This document shows, piece by piece, positions 17,542 through 25,823 of a DNA stretch of 64,000 bases. The first letter of the stretch is position 1; each line of letters opens with the position of its first letter. The position numbers and the translations under genes were made by a program. The stretch comes from an uncultured Mucispirillum sp. (GTDB lineage Bacteria > Chrysiogenota > Deferribacteres > Deferribacterales > Mucispirillaceae), in NCBI GenBank assembly GCA_944323205.1, contig CALURO010000005.1:62001-126000 (forward strand). The letters run 5' to 3'. The notes under the pieces are model-generated. The model searched no databases. It was not told where the DNA came from and saw only the letters and a list, made by a program, of their open reading frames with translations.

Positions 17542-18774
17542 GTGAGTCTTGTTGTTATGAAATTTGGCGGCACAAGTGTAGGCAGTATAGAACGCATACG
17601 CAATGTGGCAAAAATTGTAGAAAAGAAAAAAGACGAAGGCCATGATGTTATTGTTGCAGTTTCTGCAATGTCTGGCGAAACTGACAGACTTATTGGTCTT
17701 TTAAAAGAAATCACACCTGATTACTCATTAAGAGAATATGACCAGCTTGTTTCAACAGGTGAAACTGCATGTATTCCACTTGTTACTCAGGCACTTTTAG
17801 TTGATGGATATGATGCAGTATCATTAACTGGTCTGCAGATAGGTATGGAAACAGATAATGCTCACTCAAAAGCTCGTATTCTGAATATTAGAGGCGATAG
17901 AATAAAAAAAGCAATCAGCGAAGGTAAGATAGTTGTTGTTGCTGGTTTTCAGGGATATAATGTAGAAACAGGCGATATTACTACTTTAGGAAGAGGCGGT
18001 TCTGATACTACTGCTGTTGCCATCGCTGCTGCAGTAAAAGCTGATGTATGTGAAATATATACAGATGTTGACGGCGTATATACTGCTGACCCAAGAATTG
18101 TTAAAAATGCTAAAAAATTAGATACTATTTCTCATGAAGAAATGCTTGAACTTGCATCACTTGGTGCAAAAGTTCTGCAGTCAAGAAGTGTTGAACTTGG
18201 AATGAATTATAATGTAGACATTATGGTGCTTTCTTCTTTAGAAGATAAACCAGGCACTCTTGTAACATCAAAGGAGGATAAAAATATGGAGCGTATCGTT
18301 GTTTCAGGCGTTACTAGTGATAAAAATCAAGCAAAAATAACACTTTTAGGAGTAAAAGATGAGCCGGGAGTGGCTGCACGAATATTTATAGGTTTAGCTG
18401 AAGCAAATATAAATGTGGATATGATTATCCAAAATGTTGCTAAGGAAGACGGCAAAACTGATATTTCTTTTACAGTACCTAAAACTGACCTTATAAAAGC
18501 AAAAGCAGCATGTGAAAAATTAGGAAAAGAAGCTGGCGTTACAGAGATTTTATCTGATGAAAACATATCAAAAGTATCTATTGTAGGTATTGGTATGAAA
18601 AGCCATTCTGGTGTTGCTGCTACTATGTTTAAAGTATTATCAGATAACCAGATTAATATAAAAATGATTTCAACAAGTGAAATAAAAGTTTCATGCATAA
18701 TTGAAGAAAAATTTACTGAACTTGCAGTGCGTGTTTTACACAGCGCATTTATAACTGAGAAACAAGATGGATAG
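17542..18774 (+). CDS. lysC: Aspartate kinase, with internal beta-subunit start
   Basis: Phosphorylates aspartate, first step of the aspartate family. 410 residues from GTG 17542, chosen because GGAGG ends 5 bases upstream and the product starts [14 protein letters not shown] as in other aspartokinases; TTG 17530 would lie upstream of the binding site. Visible motifs are [38 protein letters not shown] and [13 protein letters not shown]. Two ACT domains follow ([20 protein letters not shown] and [19 protein letters not shown]). An AAGGAGG plus in-frame ATG at 18271-18288 would give a separate 162-residue regulatory subunit. It overlaps cimA by 8 bases. Confidence 0.96.
   Translation: MSLVVMKFGGTSVGSIERIRNVAKIVEKKKDEGHDVIVAVSAMSGETDRLIGLLKEITPDYSLREYDQLVSTGETACIPLVTQALLVDGYDAVSLTGLQIGMETDNAHSKARILNIRGDRIKKAISEGKIVVVAGFQGYNVETGDITTLGRGGSDTTAVAIAAAVKADVCEIYTDVDGVYTADPRIVKNAKKLDTISHEEMLELASLGAKVLQSRSVELGMNYNVDIMVLSSLEDKPGTLVTSKEDKNMERIVVSGVTSDKNQAKITLLGVKDEPGVAARIFIGLAEANINVDMIIQNVAKEDGKTDISFTVPKTDLIKAKAACEKLGKEAGVTEILSDENISKVSIVGIGMKSHSGVAATMFKVLSDNQINIKMISTSEIKVSCIIEEKFTELAVRVLHSAFITEKQDG
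18271..18288 (+). promoter_or_regulatory. Internal ribosome binding site and start codon for an aspartokinase beta subunit
   Basis: AAGGAGG at 18271-18277, an 8-base spacer, then ATG at 18286-18288, which is in frame with lysC (codon 249). The product would be [13 protein letters not shown] onward to 18774, i.e. both ACT domains. Bacillus and Corynebacterium aspartokinases make such a subunit from an internal start at the same place. Confidence 0.7.
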
Positions 18775-20356
18775 TTCTACCAGCAAAATATTTTTATATG
18801 ATACAACATTAAGGGATGGAACTCAGTCTGAAGATGTAAATTTTACTGTTATTGATAAGCTGAGAATTGCAGAACGCTTAATTGAGTTTGGCATAGACTG
18901 TATAGAAGGCGGCTGGCCGGGTTCAAACCCTAGAGATATGGAATTTTTCAATGCTTTAAAGAAAAATACAAGTATTGATATAAGCAAAATATCTGCTTTT
19001 GGTTCTACAAGGCGTGCTAAAAAAACATGTGAAAATGATGAAATAATACAAGCACTTCTTGAAGCAAATGTTCCTAATATTACTATTTTTGGTAAAACAT
19101 GGGATTTACATGTTAGGGAAGCATTAAAAATATCTCTTGATGAGAATATAGAGATTATCCATGATACTGTTCGTTATTTAAAAGGGAAGGTGGATAAAGT
19201 TTATTATGATGCAGAGCATTTTTTTGATGGATATATTGCAAACCCAGAATATGCAGTAAAAACACTTCTTGCAGCTCGTGATGCAGGGGCAGACTGTGTT
19301 GTACTTTGTGAAACAAATGGCGGGGCAATGCCTGATAAAGTTGCAGAAATAGTTGCAGTTGTAAAAAATACGCTTGGAGATTATCCTTTTGGTATACATG
19401 CTCATAATGACTGTGAAATGGCTGTTGCTAATAGTATTGTGGCAGTAAGAGGCGGAGCAAGTCATGTGCAGGGCACTATTAATGGATATGGGGAAAGGTG
19501 TGGTAATGCAAACCTTTGCTCCATTATACCAAACCTGCAGCTTAAATATGGATATAACTGTGTATCAAGTGAAAACTTAACTAAGTTAAAAAGTTTATCA
19601 GACTTTTTAGATGAAATCGGTAACTTAAAACATAATACTCACAGACCTTATGTTGGTAAATCTGCTTTTGCCCATAAAGGTGGTGTACATGTTTCTGCTA
19701 TTTTAAAAAATTCTAAAACTTATGAGCATATTGCTCCAGAGCTTGTTGGCAATTCTCAAAGAGTTCTGTTATCAGACTTATCTGGTAAAAGTAACTTAAT
19801 ATATAAAGCAAAAGAATTTGGTTTAGATATTGAAAGCCAGACTGATACTATAAAAAATGTTCTACAGCAGCTTAAAGAATTGGAAAATAGAGGGTTTCAG
19901 TATGAAGGTGCAGAAGCATCTTTTGACCTTTTAATAAGAAGAGCTATGAATACTCTGCCTGAATTTTTTGATATATTAAGCTACAGGGTTATAGATGAAA
20001 AAAATAAATCTCTATCAGTTGCACCTATGGCAGAAGCAACTGTCAGGGTAGCAGTTAATGGCGAAGTAGAGCATACAGCAGCAGGTGGAAACGGACCTGT
20101 AAATGCACTAGATAAAGCAATAAGAAAAGCATTAATCCATTTCTATCCACAGCTGAAGGATATGGCACTTGTTGACTACAAAGTTCGTATTTTATCAAGC
20201 CAAAATGGTACTCAGGCAACAACACGGGTTCTTGTAGTAAGTCAGGATTCTTCTTCTACATGGAGTACTGTAGGTGTTGCAGAAAATATTATTGATGCCA
20301 GCTATCAGGCTCTACTTGATTCTATTATTTATAAGCTGTTAAAAGATAGTAAATAA
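18767..20356 (+). CDS. cimA: Citramalate synthase
   Basis: Condenses pyruvate and acetyl-CoA to (R)-citramalate, giving a threonine-independent start to isoleucine synthesis. 529 residues. The TIM-barrel of the HMGL/LeuA family opens with [38 protein letters not shown] carries the metal-binding HxH, and [19 protein letters not shown] follows. The C-terminal regulatory domain starts around [12 protein letters not shown]. The N-terminal [16 protein letters not shown] is typical of the long CimA family rather than isopropylmalate synthase. It overlaps lysC by 8 bases, so it is cotranslated in the aspartate operon. A hairpin follows at 20363. Confidence 0.93.
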   Translation: MDSSTSKIFLYDTTLRDGTQSEDVNFTVIDKLRIAERLIEFGIDCIEGGWPGSNPRDMEFFNALKKNTSIDISKISAFGSTRRAKKTCENDEIIQALLEANVPNITIFGKTWDLHVREALKISLDENIEIIHDTVRYLKGKVDKVYYDAEHFFDGYIANPEYAVKTLLAARDAGADCVVLCETNGGAMPDKVAEIVAVVKNTLGDYPFGIHAHNDCEMAVANSIVAVRGGASHVQGTINGYGERCGNANLCSIIPNLQLKYGYNCVSSENLTKLKSLSDFLDEIGNLKHNTHRPYVGKSAFAHKGGVHVSAILKNSKTYEHIAPELVGNSQRVLLSDLSGKSNLIYKAKEFGLDIESQTDTIKNVLQQLKELENRGFQYEGAEASFDLLIRRAMNTLPEFFDILSYRVIDEKNKSLSVAPMAEATVRVAVNGEVEHTAAGGNGPVNALDKAIRKALIHFYPQLKDMALVDYKVRILSSQNGTQATTRVLVVSQDSSSTWSTVGVAENIIDASYQALLDSIIYKLLKDSK

Positions 20357-20362
20357 TATAAT

Positions 20363-20385
20363 AACCTGCTGTTTTCCAGCAGGTT
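20363..20385 (+). terminator. Hairpin after cimA
   Basis: AACCTGCTG (20363-20371), loop TTTTC, CAGCAGGTT (20377-20385): a perfect 9-bp stem 6 bases after the cimA stop. It has no U tract, so it may act as a weak terminator or as a 3' end protecting the operon mRNA. The following 160 bases up to the next gene end show nothing else. Confidence 0.6.
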
Positions 20386-20547
20386 AATATAGATAAATAC
20401 AATAAAAATTATATCAACTGTACTTACATATTTTTTTGGTTAAGTCCAACCTGTTTATTTGAATGGATTTATATCTAATGGGTATAGTTAAGTTAAATAA
20501 TAGTTTTAAGGTAATATTTATCTTAAAAATAATATAAAGTTAAAAAT

Positions 20548-20916
20548 CTATTTTTGATTTTTAGATAATTCAATAAATTTTTTCATTATATCATCAAGTT
20601 TGCTTATTGAAACGGTGCCCCACATTTCTTCTATTTTATCGTTGCCTATACCATGGGTATATTTAACTGTAACATCTGTAATAGAAGGCAGTATAATTAA
20701 ATCAAGAAAAACATCTTTAATATTGAACATTAAGTCAATAGAGCCATCTTCAGAAGGTGTGCCACTTACTGTTAAGGCATATTTTTTGTAATACCTTAAT
20801 GCAATTAATGCTGCAACTTCCACATGTTCTGCACTGAATGCATCACCTTTACCAAAAGACCAGCCTTTTTTTAGTTTAGCAATTTCCCTAATACGAACTT
20901 CAAAGTTTTCCTGCAT
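20548..20916 (-). CDS. Hypothetical protein
   Basis: 122 residues, cytoplasmic, not assigned to a named family. The layout is an N-terminal helix (VRIREIAKLKKGWSFGKGDAFS), a helical EVAALIALRYYKKY segment, then SGTPSEDGSIDLMFNIKD. This resembles small proteins with a conserved Trp-Gly-x-Gly turn followed by a P-x-x-D-G-x-I strand found scattered in plasmids, phages and chromosomes. That likeness is by eye only. No operon partner: it faces cimA and diverges from the PHP gene. Confidence 0.65.
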   Translation of the reverse strand: MQENFEVRIREIAKLKKGWSFGKGDAFSAEHVEVAALIALRYYKKYALTVSGTPSEDGSIDLMFNIKDVFLDLIILPSITDVTVKYTHGIGNDKIEEMWGTVSISKLDDIMKKFIELSKNQK

Positions 20917-21035
20917 ATAAGTAACCTATTTTAAAATTATTTATTTTTTAAATAATATGCTTGCCATTTCTCTAAAAAACAAGTATAAATGAAAAACTAT
21001 AATTTGTAAATAATTACTTTATTTTAGGTTTTATT

Positions 21036-21704
21036 ATGATTTACGATTTACATACACACTCAACACATTCTGATGGTATGCTTATTCCTGCAGAAGTAGC
21101 CCGCACAGCACATGTTCAGGGGTATCTTGGTATTGCATTAACAGACCATGTAGACAGCTCTAATATTTATCAGGTTTTGCAGGCTAACTTAAAATTTAAA
21201 GAATGGTTTAATAAATCATCAGATAATTTTAAAGTAATTGTTGGTGTGGAAATTACCCATGTAAATCCAAAAGATATTGCACCACTTACAAAAATAGCAA
21301 GAGATAATGGGGCAGATATAGTGGTTGTTCATGGTGAAACAATATCTGAGCCAGTAGCTCCAGGCACTAACAGGGCAGCAATAGATGCTCATGTTGATAT
21401 ATTAGCTCACCCTGGACTTATAAGCTATGAAGATGCTTGTGCTGCTGCAGAAAATAAAATATATCTTGAGATTACTACAAGAAAAAGCCATGCATACACT
21501 AATGCTTATGTTGCAAATATGGCAAGAAAAGCTGGAGCAGAGCTTGTGATAGATAATGATGCTCACGGTCCATCTGATTTTGTAGGCAGTGAGAAAGCCT
21601 GCAAAATTATGCTTGGTGCAGGCATCAGCGATGATGAAATAAAAAATATAATAAATAATAATAAGAAAATATTTGAGAAAGCTGTTGGAGGCAAAAATGG
21701 CTAA
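21036..21704 (+). CDS. PHP domain-containing protein (histidinol phosphatase family)
   Basis: 222 residues with the four PHP metal-binding motifs: DLHTHSTHSDG (motif I), ALTDHVD (motif II), VVHGETISEPVAPG and ILAHPGLIS (III region), and DNDAHGPSDF (motif IV). PHP proteins of this length and arrangement are metal-dependent phosphoesterases. Histidinol-phosphate phosphatase is one possibility, but no his genes adjoin. It heads a run of four same-strand genes ending with aroE; its last codons contain the GGAGG for the next gene, so the two are translationally coupled. Confidence 0.85.
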   Translation: MIYDLHTHSTHSDGMLIPAEVARTAHVQGYLGIALTDHVDSSNIYQVLQANLKFKEWFNKSSDNFKVIVGVEITHVNPKDIAPLTKIARDNGADIVVVHGETISEPVAPGTNRAAIDAHVDILAHPGLISYEDACAAAENKIYLEITTRKSHAYTNAYVANMARKAGAELVIDNDAHGPSDFVGSEKACKIMLGAGISDDEIKNIINNNKKIFEKAVGGKNG

Positions 21705-22257
21705 AAAAGATAAAATCAATATTGATAATACAGGCGTAGATAAGCTGGAATCATTTATGCAGAATAACATTAAAATGATTGTTATTTTAATAAGTGTATT
21801 AGTAGTATTATTTATAGCTGTATATTTAGGATATACTGCTTACGGTGTATCTAAAAATAAAAAAATTGATTCTGTAAGTGCTGCAGAAATGATTATGTTT
21901 GATAATGCTTCAGTTGATGCTTTTGCTGCATTATCCACATCTGTTCCGTCATTAAAAGATTATATTGCTGTTCGCAGTGCAGGAATGTATTATATGTATG
22001 GTAATTCAGGAAAGGCTGTTAGTGAACTTCAAAAATCTGGTGGCAGATTTTCAGAATTAAGTGCAGGTATGCTTTATGATTTAGGACAGAGCATTGTCCC
22101 TGCAAACTATTTACAGGGTGATATAAGAGAATTGTGGTATTATAGAAATGTATTATCATCTAATGATGCTGATACTGATAAAAATATTAATGAATTTAAA
22201 ATGCTTTATCCAAATAGTCCGCTTTTAACATTGGTTGAAAACTGGAATATAAAATAG
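21697..22257 (+). CDS. Membrane-anchored hypothetical protein (YfgM/TPR_21-like)
   Basis: 186 residues from ATG 21697, chosen because GGAGG ends 5 bases upstream inside the preceding gene. A charged N-terminus (MAKKDKINIDNTG) is followed by one membrane segment (MIVILISVLVVLFIAVYLGY). The soluble C-terminal part is helical (SAAEMIMFDN, RSAGMYYMYGNSGKAVSELQ, NEFKMLYPNSPLLTLVENW) and resembles the one-TM plus TPR layout of YfgM, an ancillary SecYEG-linked chaperone. The resemblance is structural and by eye. It overlaps the PHP gene by 8 bases. Confidence 0.7.
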   Translation: MAKKDKINIDNTGVDKLESFMQNNIKMIVILISVLVVLFIAVYLGYTAYGVSKNKKIDSVSAAEMIMFDNASVDAFAALSTSVPSLKDYIAVRSAGMYYMYGNSGKAVSELQKSGGRFSELSAGMLYDLGQSIVPANYLQGDIRELWYYRNVLSSNDADTDKNINEFKMLYPNSPLLTLVENWNIK

Positions 22258-22271
22258 AAGCTGTATAAATT

Positions 22272-22481
22272 ATGAGTATTACTCAAATAAAAACAATCTG
22301 TATTGCAGATATATTGGCACTTTTACCTATTGTAATAACTGTGTATCTGCTTTACTTTTTATATAATCTTGGTGTATCAAAAGCCAGTCCTATTGTTAAA
22401 AAAATAGCTCATCAGTATAACTTAGAAATAATTAATATAGACAAATATTTAAGTATAAAAGAATTAGTGAAGGATAAATAA
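22272..22481 (+). CDS. Small membrane protein, hypothetical
   Basis: 69 residues: a single hydrophobic stretch (ILALLPIVITVYLLYFLYNLG) followed by a short basic tail (IVKKIAHQYNLEIINIDKYL). No family recognised. Reality as a gene is supported by tight packing: it starts 14 bases after the preceding gene, and its TAA is directly followed by the aroE ATG, so it could couple aroE translation. Confidence 0.55.
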   Translation: MSITQIKTICIADILALLPIVITVYLLYFLYNLGVSKASPIVKKIAHQYNLEIINIDKYLSIKELVKDK

Positions 22482-23285
22482 ATGTATATTAATTTAGGAT
22501 TAATTGGAAACCCGCTAAATCATACATTTTCTCCGTTTATACATAACTATTTTTTATATCAATCAGGTCTTTGCGGTGGATATACATGTTATGATATAAC
22601 TATTGAAGAACTTGAAGAAACTATTATAATGTTTCAAAAATTTCATTTTAAAGGTATAAATGTAACTGTTCCTTACAAACAGGAAGTAATGCAGTTTTGC
22701 TCAGAGCTTGATATTACAGCAAAAAGTGTTGGGGCTGTAAATACTCTGCATTTTACTGATAATGGAATTATTGGACATAATACAGATATTTTTGGATTTC
22801 ATATGATGCTTGAAACTTCAGGTATTAATACATTAAATAAAAAAGTACTGTTATTAGGTGCAGGCGGTGCTTCAAGAGCAGTCATACCATATTTATTAAT
22901 GAATAAACCTGAATATTTTTTAATAGCAAACAGAACTGTAGAAAAGGCTAAAGATTTATCACTACTATACGATAATAATGCAGATATCTGCGGATTAGAT
23001 GATTTAAATGGTTTAGAGTTTGATATCGTTATTAATGCTTCATCTTTGGGGGTAAAGGGTGAATCGTATACTGACTATGGCTTTAAAATTAAAGAAGCGG
23101 CTGTTGATATGATATATAAACCGCGAATAACTTCATTTTTATCTCTTTACAGCAAAGATAATATAAAACTTGTAAATGGTCTTGCTATGCTTATATATCA
23201 AGCTGCAGGCTCATTTAATATATGGACAGGGTGCGAGATTATTCCAGATATGAAATATTTTAATAAAGCTGTATATAATGAATAG
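22482..23285 (+). CDS. aroE: Shikimate dehydrogenase
   Basis: Reduces 3-dehydroshikimate to shikimate with NADPH in the chorismate pathway. 267 residues, usual length. The substrate-binding region is GNPLNHTFSPFIHN, the catalytic Lys is in NVTVPYKQEV, and the Asp/Asn pair is in VNTLHF and GHNTDIFGF. The nucleotide-binding loop is LLGAGGASRAVIPYL, followed by NRTVEKA (Asn-Arg-Thr of NADP-specific forms). YQAAGSFNIWTG closes the protein. Its ATG follows the previous stop directly. tRNA-Arg on the opposite strand lies 5 bases beyond its end. Confidence 0.94.
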   Translation: MYINLGLIGNPLNHTFSPFIHNYFLYQSGLCGGYTCYDITIEELEETIIMFQKFHFKGINVTVPYKQEVMQFCSELDITAKSVGAVNTLHFTDNGIIGHNTDIFGFHMMLETSGINTLNKKVLLLGAGGASRAVIPYLLMNKPEYFLIANRTVEKAKDLSLLYDNNADICGLDDLNGLEFDIVINASSLGVKGESYTDYGFKIKEAAVDMIYKPRITSFLSLYSKDNIKLVNGLAMLIYQAAGSFNIWTGCEIIPDMKYFNKAVYNE

Positions 23286-23290
23286 TTTAG

Positions 23291-23363
23291 TGGGCTATGC
23301 AGGAATTGAACCTGCCACACCCAACTCCGGAGGTTGGTGCTCTATCCACTGAGCTAATAGCCC
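23291..23363 (-). tRNA. tRNA-Arg (anticodon CCG)
   Basis: Read on the minus strand, 73 bases fold as a full cloverleaf: acceptor GGGCTAT/ATAGCCC, D stem GCTC/GAGC with loop AGTGGATA, anticodon stem CCAAC/GTTGG with loop CTCCGGA (anticodon CCG, reading CGG), variable GTGTG, and T arm GCAGG-TTCAATT-CCTGC. The discriminator base is A and CCA is not encoded. Convergent with aroE. Confidence 0.96.
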
Positions 23364-23483
23364 TAAATCTCATAATAATATAAAAAATAAACTTAAATAG
23401 CAAGTTGTTTTTTTAAAAAAATATGATTAAAATTGTAAAAAATCACACATAAACTTTTTTTTGAAAATTTTGTATTATTACTC

Positions 23484-23511
23484 TTGACAAAACTTGTTTA
23501 AAAGCTATAAA
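23484..23511 (+). promoter_or_regulatory. Promoter of asd
   Basis: TTGACA (23484-23489), 16-base spacer, TATAAA (23506-23511), 27 bases before the asd start. AGGAGAG at the ribosome binding site follows. Confidence 0.65.
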
Positions 23512-23538
23512 GTTATTTAGATTTTAGGAGAGAATGTT

Positions 23539-24555
23539 ATGATACCACAAAAAAAATCGGCTTATAATGTTGCTATTGTTGGAGCTACTGGTGCAGTAGG
23601 GCAGACTTTTTTAGATATTTTATCTGAAAGAAATTTTCCTATTAGTAATTTAAAACTTTTAGCATCTTCTCGGTCTGCTGGTAAAAAAATGCACTATAAT
23701 GGTGAAGAATATACTATTGAAGAATTAACTCATGATTCATTTAAAGATATTGATATAGCATTATTTTCAGCTGGTGCATCAAGATCAAAAGAATTTGCAC
23801 CATCTGCTGTTAAAGCTGGTGCCGTAGTTGTTGATAATTCTTCTGCTTTTAGAATGGATAAAGATGTACCATTAGTTGTTCCTGAAGTAAACCCAGAGGA
23901 CGCATTAAAAAATAATGGTATAATTGCAAATCCAAACTGTACAACAATTATTATGCTTGTGCCTTTAAAACCACTACATGATTATGCAAAAATTAAAAGA
24001 GTTGTCGTATCATCATATCAATCAGCATCTGGTGCTGGTGCTGCGGCTACTATAGAATTAATGGAGCAGACAAAAGCATGGTCAAAAGGTGAAACACTTG
24101 AAGTAAAAGCATTTGCTCACCAGCTTCTTTTTAATGTTATTCCGCATATTGATGTATTTACTGAAAATGGTTATACAAAAGAAGAAATGAAAATGTATAA
24201 TGAAACTCGTAAAATGCTTCATTCAGATGAAATAAAAGTTAGTGCAACATGCGTTCGTGTGCCAGTATTAACTGCTCATTCAGAAAGTGTTTTAATAGAA
24301 ACTGAGAAAAAACTTACTGTTGAAAAAGCCAGAGAATTGCTTTCTAATGCACCGGGTGTTAAACTTTATGATAATCCTGATGAAAAACAATATCCAATGC
24401 CTATTTTAGCATCAGGACAGGATTTATGTTATGTTGGTAGAATCAGGGAAGATATAGCATACGATAATGGCTTATCATTCTTTGTAAGTGGTGACCAGTT
24501 AAGAAAAGGAGCAGCTACAAATGCTGTTCAAATTGCAGAGTTATTGATAAAATAA
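23539..24555 (+). CDS. asd: Aspartate-semialdehyde dehydrogenase
   Basis: NADPH-dependent reduction of aspartyl phosphate to the semialdehyde, feeding lysine, peptidoglycan DAP, threonine and methionine. 338 residues. The Rossmann loop is VAIVGATGAVGQTFLDIL. The active-site Cys lies in ANPNCTTI near residue 134. SSYQSASGAGAAATIEL and the TCVRVPVLTAHSESV segment with the catalytic His follow. Its own promoter lies at 23484. It is separate from the hom-lysC operon although it supplies the step between their products. Confidence 0.96.
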   Translation: MIPQKKSAYNVAIVGATGAVGQTFLDILSERNFPISNLKLLASSRSAGKKMHYNGEEYTIEELTHDSFKDIDIALFSAGASRSKEFAPSAVKAGAVVVDNSSAFRMDKDVPLVVPEVNPEDALKNNGIIANPNCTTIIMLVPLKPLHDYAKIKRVVVSSYQSASGAGAAATIELMEQTKAWSKGETLEVKAFAHQLLFNVIPHIDVFTENGYTKEEMKMYNETRKMLHSDEIKVSATCVRVPVLTAHSESVLIETEKKLTVEKARELLSNAPGVKLYDNPDEKQYPMPILASGQDLCYVGRIREDIAYDNGLSFFVSGDQLRKGAATNAVQIAELLIK

Positions 24556-24593
24556 ATAATTAATAAAATAAGGGATAAATGGTATATCTTTAC

Positions 24594-24621
24594 TTGACAA
24601 GTAGAAGTAATTGTATATAAT
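24594..24621 (+). promoter_or_regulatory. Strong sigma-70 promoter of the HU gene
   Basis: TTGACA (24594-24599), 16-base spacer, TATAAT (24616-24621); both hexamers match the consensus exactly, which fits the abundance expected of an HU protein. Confidence 0.8.
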
Positions 24622-24657
24622 AACCAAATCTATCCTATATATTTATGGAGGTTTTAC

Positions 24658-24927
24658 GTGAATAAAAAAGAGCTTATCGATTCTATTGCACAAAAAACAG
24701 GTGTAAAAAAAGTTGAAGCTGAAAAAGTTTTGTCTGCTTATGAAGCTACAATTCTTGAAACGTTAAAAAAAGGTGAAAGAGTAACTATAGTTGGTTTTGG
24801 TACTTTCACTGTAAGTGACAGAAAAGAAAGAAAAGGCCGTAACCCTAAAACTGGTGCAGAAATGGTTATTCCTGCTAAAAGAATGCCTAAATTTCTTGTT
24901 GGTAAAGCTTTTAAAGAATCATTCTAA
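24658..24927 (+). CDS. HU family DNA-binding protein
   Basis: Nucleoid-associated DNA-bending protein, 89 residues. MNKKELIDSIAQKTGVKK is the helical N-terminus, GFGTFTVSDRKERKGRNPKTG is the start of the DNA-embracing arm, and IPAKRMPKFLVGKAFKE closes it. The start codon is GTG at 24658 with GGAGG 6 bases upstream. Length is normal for HU; IHF cannot be strictly excluded. A consensus promoter precedes it and a 12-bp hairpin follows. Confidence 0.95.
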   Translation: MNKKELIDSIAQKTGVKKVEAEKVLSAYEATILETLKKGERVTIVGFGTFTVSDRKERKGRNPKTGAEMVIPAKRMPKFLVGKAFKESF

Positions 24928-24940
24928 TTATTTAATGGAT

Positions 24941-24971
24941 ATAATAAGCATGTTGGAACCATGCTTATTAT
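24941..24971 (+). terminator. Hairpin/terminator after the HU gene
   Basis: ATAATAAGCATG (24941-24952), 7-base loop, CATGCTTATTAT (24960-24971): a perfect 12-bp stem beginning 13 bases after the HU stop. The U tract is poor. The ATG in its right arm is an apparent start for the HD gene but is better read as part of the stem. Confidence 0.65.
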
Positions 24972-24990
24972 ATCATTATTAAATCTCTTT

Positions 24991-25563
24991 ATGTCTCAAA
25001 ATATATCATATAATCAAATAGTTTCTTTCATTTTTGAAGCTGGTTTGTTAAATCGTTTTAAACGCAGCGGATTTGATTTTTTAGGCACTGGAAATCAAAA
25101 TATATCATCTCATTCTTTTAGAACTGCTGTTATTTCGTATATTTTAGCTGAAAAGTTAAATGCAGACAGCAGCAAGGCTGTATTATTATCACTTTTTCAT
25201 GATATACCAGAAACAAGAACTGGCGATATAAACCATTTTCAAAAAAAGTATGTAGAAAAAAATGAGATGAAAGCAGTAGAAGATATTGCTGAAGATATTA
25301 AAGAGCTTTCTTCTCTTCCTTCATTTATTTCTGAATTTAATAACGGCAGCAGTATTGAAGCAGAAATAGCACGAGATGCTGATATTTTAGAGCTTATTTT
25401 TACTTTAAAGGAAGAGTTAGATAATGGTAACAAACAGGCTGAAATATGGTTAAAAGGTGCTTTAAAAAGGCTTAAATTAGATGAAAGTATAAAAATAGCT
25501 GAAACTGCATTATCTGTTAAATCATACGACTGGTGGCATGATATACTTAAAGTTAATAGATAA
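24991..25563 (+). CDS. HD domain-containing phosphohydrolase (YfbR-like)
   Basis: 190 residues from ATG 24991. An upstream in-frame ATG at 24961 lies inside the HU hairpin and would add only ten hydrophobic residues. HD-domain metal ligands are visible as SSHSFRTA, LLSLFHDIPETRTGD and a later ARDADILE. This is the pattern of HD_3 proteins such as YfbR 5'-nucleotidase and related dNMP phosphatases; substrate unknown. It has no clear ribosome binding site at either start. It converges with potD across a 260-base spacer. Confidence 0.8.
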   Translation: MSQNISYNQIVSFIFEAGLLNRFKRSGFDFLGTGNQNISSHSFRTAVISYILAEKLNADSSKAVLLSLFHDIPETRTGDINHFQKKYVEKNEMKAVEDIAEDIKELSSLPSFISEFNNGSSIEAEIARDADILELIFTLKEELDNGNKQAEIWLKGALKRLKLDESIKIAETALSVKSYDWWHDILKVNR

Positions 25564-25650
25564 TTTAGACTTATCCAAAAAATTTAAATAAGCAACCACA
25601 AGTATTTTTTTGTAAACATATCATACCCATATATCTTTCATTAAAACATA

Positions 25651-25694
25651 TTTCCAGCCACGGACATTTAGTTTAGTCGTTGCTGGCTTGGAAA
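25651..25694. other. Structured intergenic sequence of unknown role
   Basis: TTTCCAGCCA (25651-25660) pairs with TGGCTTGGAAA (25684-25694) with one bulged T; an alternative inner pairing uses CCAGC and GCTGG. It lies between the convergent HD gene and potD. The rest of the 260-base spacer shows only the hairpin at 25775. Confidence 0.3.
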
Positions 25695-25774
25695 GTTCTT
25701 ATATCCATTTTTCACACATGCATATGCATTATTATTCAGAGGTGAAGCCAAAGAATTGAAATTAAGAAAATGAG

Positions 25775-25802
25775 TACCCCATTTGCGTACAGAAATGGGG
25801 TA
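25775..25802. terminator. Bidirectional hairpin between the HD gene and potD
   Basis: TACCCCATTT (25775-25784), 8-base loop, AAATGGGGTA (25793-25802): a perfect 10-bp stem just beyond the potD stop, suited to end transcripts from both sides. The same arm sequence recurs at 48354-48381 and in the ends of the dispersed repeat at 50716-50993. Confidence 0.65.
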
Positions 25803-25823
25803 ATCTTATTATTTTTATATTAA

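Noticed and set aside
24961..24990. Start of the HD protein at ATG 24961
   Set aside because: That ATG lies in the right arm of the HU terminator hairpin and adds a short hydrophobic stretch not typical of the family.
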